A stretch of DNA of 64,000 nt. Source: Paenibacillus silvae (GTDB taxonomy: Bacteria > Bacillota > Bacilli > Paenibacillales > Paenibacillaceae). The stretch lies in the NCBI RefSeq assembly GCF_014639235.1, contig NZ_BMFU01000007.1, positions 1 to 64,000 of the forward strand. Reading direction: 5' to 3'. Position 1 is the stretch's first letter. Each line of letters begins with the position of its first letter. The notes beneath the pieces were generated by a model. It saw only the letters and a program-made list of their open reading frames with translations. It was not told where the DNA came from and searched no databases. A program made the position numbers and the translations under genes. Positions 63,367 to 64,000 of the stretch are shown here, piece after piece.

Positions 63367-64000
63367 CTACAGATAATTCATCGGGTTCACAGCCGTTCCA
63401 TTATCACGCACTTCAAAGTGCAAGTGTGGCCCGGTAGAGTTGCCTGTATTACCAGACTCGGCAATAACATCCCCTTTGTTTACGGTATCGCCTTTGCTGA
63501 CCTTCAGACCGCCCTCACGCAAGTGTCCGTATAATGTCCACAGTCCGCTACCATGGTCAATGATAACCGCATAACCATATCCGCTATACCATTCAGCCAT
63601 AATAACAATCCCGCCTGCCGCAGCATGAACTGATGTCCCCTGTGGAACAGCGAAATCGACACCTGCATGCAATTTACCGACTTCTCCCGTAATCGGGTGA
63701 ACCCGAGGGCCAAATGGCGAAGATATACGTCCGCCAGATACTGGTTTTGCGAAGATACCGCTGCCTGTGGAATAGGTCACTGCACTGTCGCTGCTTGTGC
63801 TTACACGGGTCGGCGTCTTCGCCGCTGCTTTGGCTCTTGCCGCAGCTTCAGCACGAGCTTTAGCCGCTGCAGCAGCTTGCTGCTCGCGCAATTTATTTTT
63901 CTCCTGCAGCAGAGCTGAGCGCTTGCTAGCAATTTGCATCAACACATCTTCCTGCTCTTGTGTCAACTCTTCGGATTCTTCAATTTTAGCATCATATGAA
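63367..64000 (-). CDS. M23 peptidase with coiled-coil N-terminus (EnvC-like), truncated at window edge
   Basis: The C-terminal ~211 residues are present. The frame stays open to base 64000, so the TTG at 63966 is not the real start. A Lys/Glu/Gln-rich coiled coil and Ala-rich helix (KARAEAAARAKAAAK) lead to the LytM/M23 domain: HPITGEVGKLHAGVDFAVP gives the first metal His and Asp, and GPHLHFEVR the HxH. It cuts peptidoglycan cross-bridges or activates amidases. In Bacillales this gene usually follows ftsEX, which likely lies just to the right. Confidence 0.92.
   Translation of the reverse strand, partial: SYDAKIEESEELTQEQEDVLMQIASKRSALLQEKNKLREQQAAAAAKARAEAAARAKAAAKTPTRVSTSSDSAVTYSTGSGIFAKPVSGGRISSPFGPRVHPITGEVGKLHAGVDFAVPQGTSVHAAAGGIVIMAEWYSGYGYAVIIDHGSGLWTLYGHLREGGLKVSKGDTVNKGDVIAESGNTGNSTGPHLHFEVRDNGTAVNPMNYL

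Overview
The window looks like chromosome of a Gram-positive, spore-former-type Bacillales member, most probably Paenibacillus. The reasons are the 5' end of a Firmicutes-type 16S rRNA gene with tandem Bacillus-like rrn promoters, the gene orders pcrB-pcrA-ligA, uvrB-uvrA and M23 peptidase-ctpB-minJ, standalone motAB, copper-amine-oxidase-type stalk proteins, strong AGGAGG-type ribosome binding sites and frequent TTG starts. No plasmid, phage, integrase, transposase or CRISPR signal was seen. The genus call rests on memory of families and gene orders, not on a database search.

Layout. (1) 1-876: 5' end of a leftward 16S gene and its promoter region. (2) 877-9576: a membrane-anchored molybdoenzyme (+), then leftward ligA, pcrA, pcrB and a GDPD-like secreted protein. 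pcrA is bracketed by two inverted copies of a ~0.2 kb MITE-like repeat. (3) 9711-30770: a tightly packed, AT-rich, leftward glycan operon of 19 genes. It encodes an ABC exporter (Wzm/Wzt), a fused methyltransferase-coiled coil-two glycosyltransferase protein, ManC, an acyltransferase, a probable GT-C enzyme with GtrA/GtrB partners, dTDP-3-acetamido-3,6-dideoxyhexose enzymes (FdtA/B/C type), RmlA/C/B/D for dTDP-rhamnose, a PAPS-forming APS kinase beside a sulfotransferase, a glycosyltransferase and the initiating phosphosugar transferase. A divergent O-antigen-ligase/TPR protein lies at 30870-33335. (4) 33.4-35.4 kb: a methyltransferase and GalU, whose natural start codon appears to be ATA. (5) 35.5-45.9 kb: SWIM/SNF2 helicase, U32 peptidase-family protein, a stalk-domain secreted protein, an HtrA-like protease and a small membrane protein. 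(6) 45.9-47.5 kb: 1.6 kb without a convincing gene, holding a 34-bp tandem array and a ~0.55 kb degenerate heptanucleotide (AAGTCAC) array. (7) 47.5-54.4 kb: uvrBA with a good sigma-A promoter and a LexA-like box, then motAB. (8) 54.7-60.2 kb: a LnrJK/LnrLMN-like (YfiJKLMN) two-component system divergent from its ABC transporter, sharing an intergenic region with a perfect 18-bp palindrome. (9) 60.3-64 kb: minJ-like, ctpB and the truncated M23 peptidase.

How the genes fit together. The glycan locus has every element of an ABC-transporter-dependent surface glycan pathway: initiation on a lipid carrier, activated sugars, chain assembly, methyl capping with a coiled-coil spacer, export, and transfer by a ligase. 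It closely resembles S-layer protein glycosylation (slg) loci of Geobacillus, Aneurinibacillus and Paenibacillus. Its unusual parts are the sulfation pair and an embedded GtrA/GtrB/GT-C decoration set. These, the heptanucleotide array and the MITE-like family are the most interesting signals in the window.
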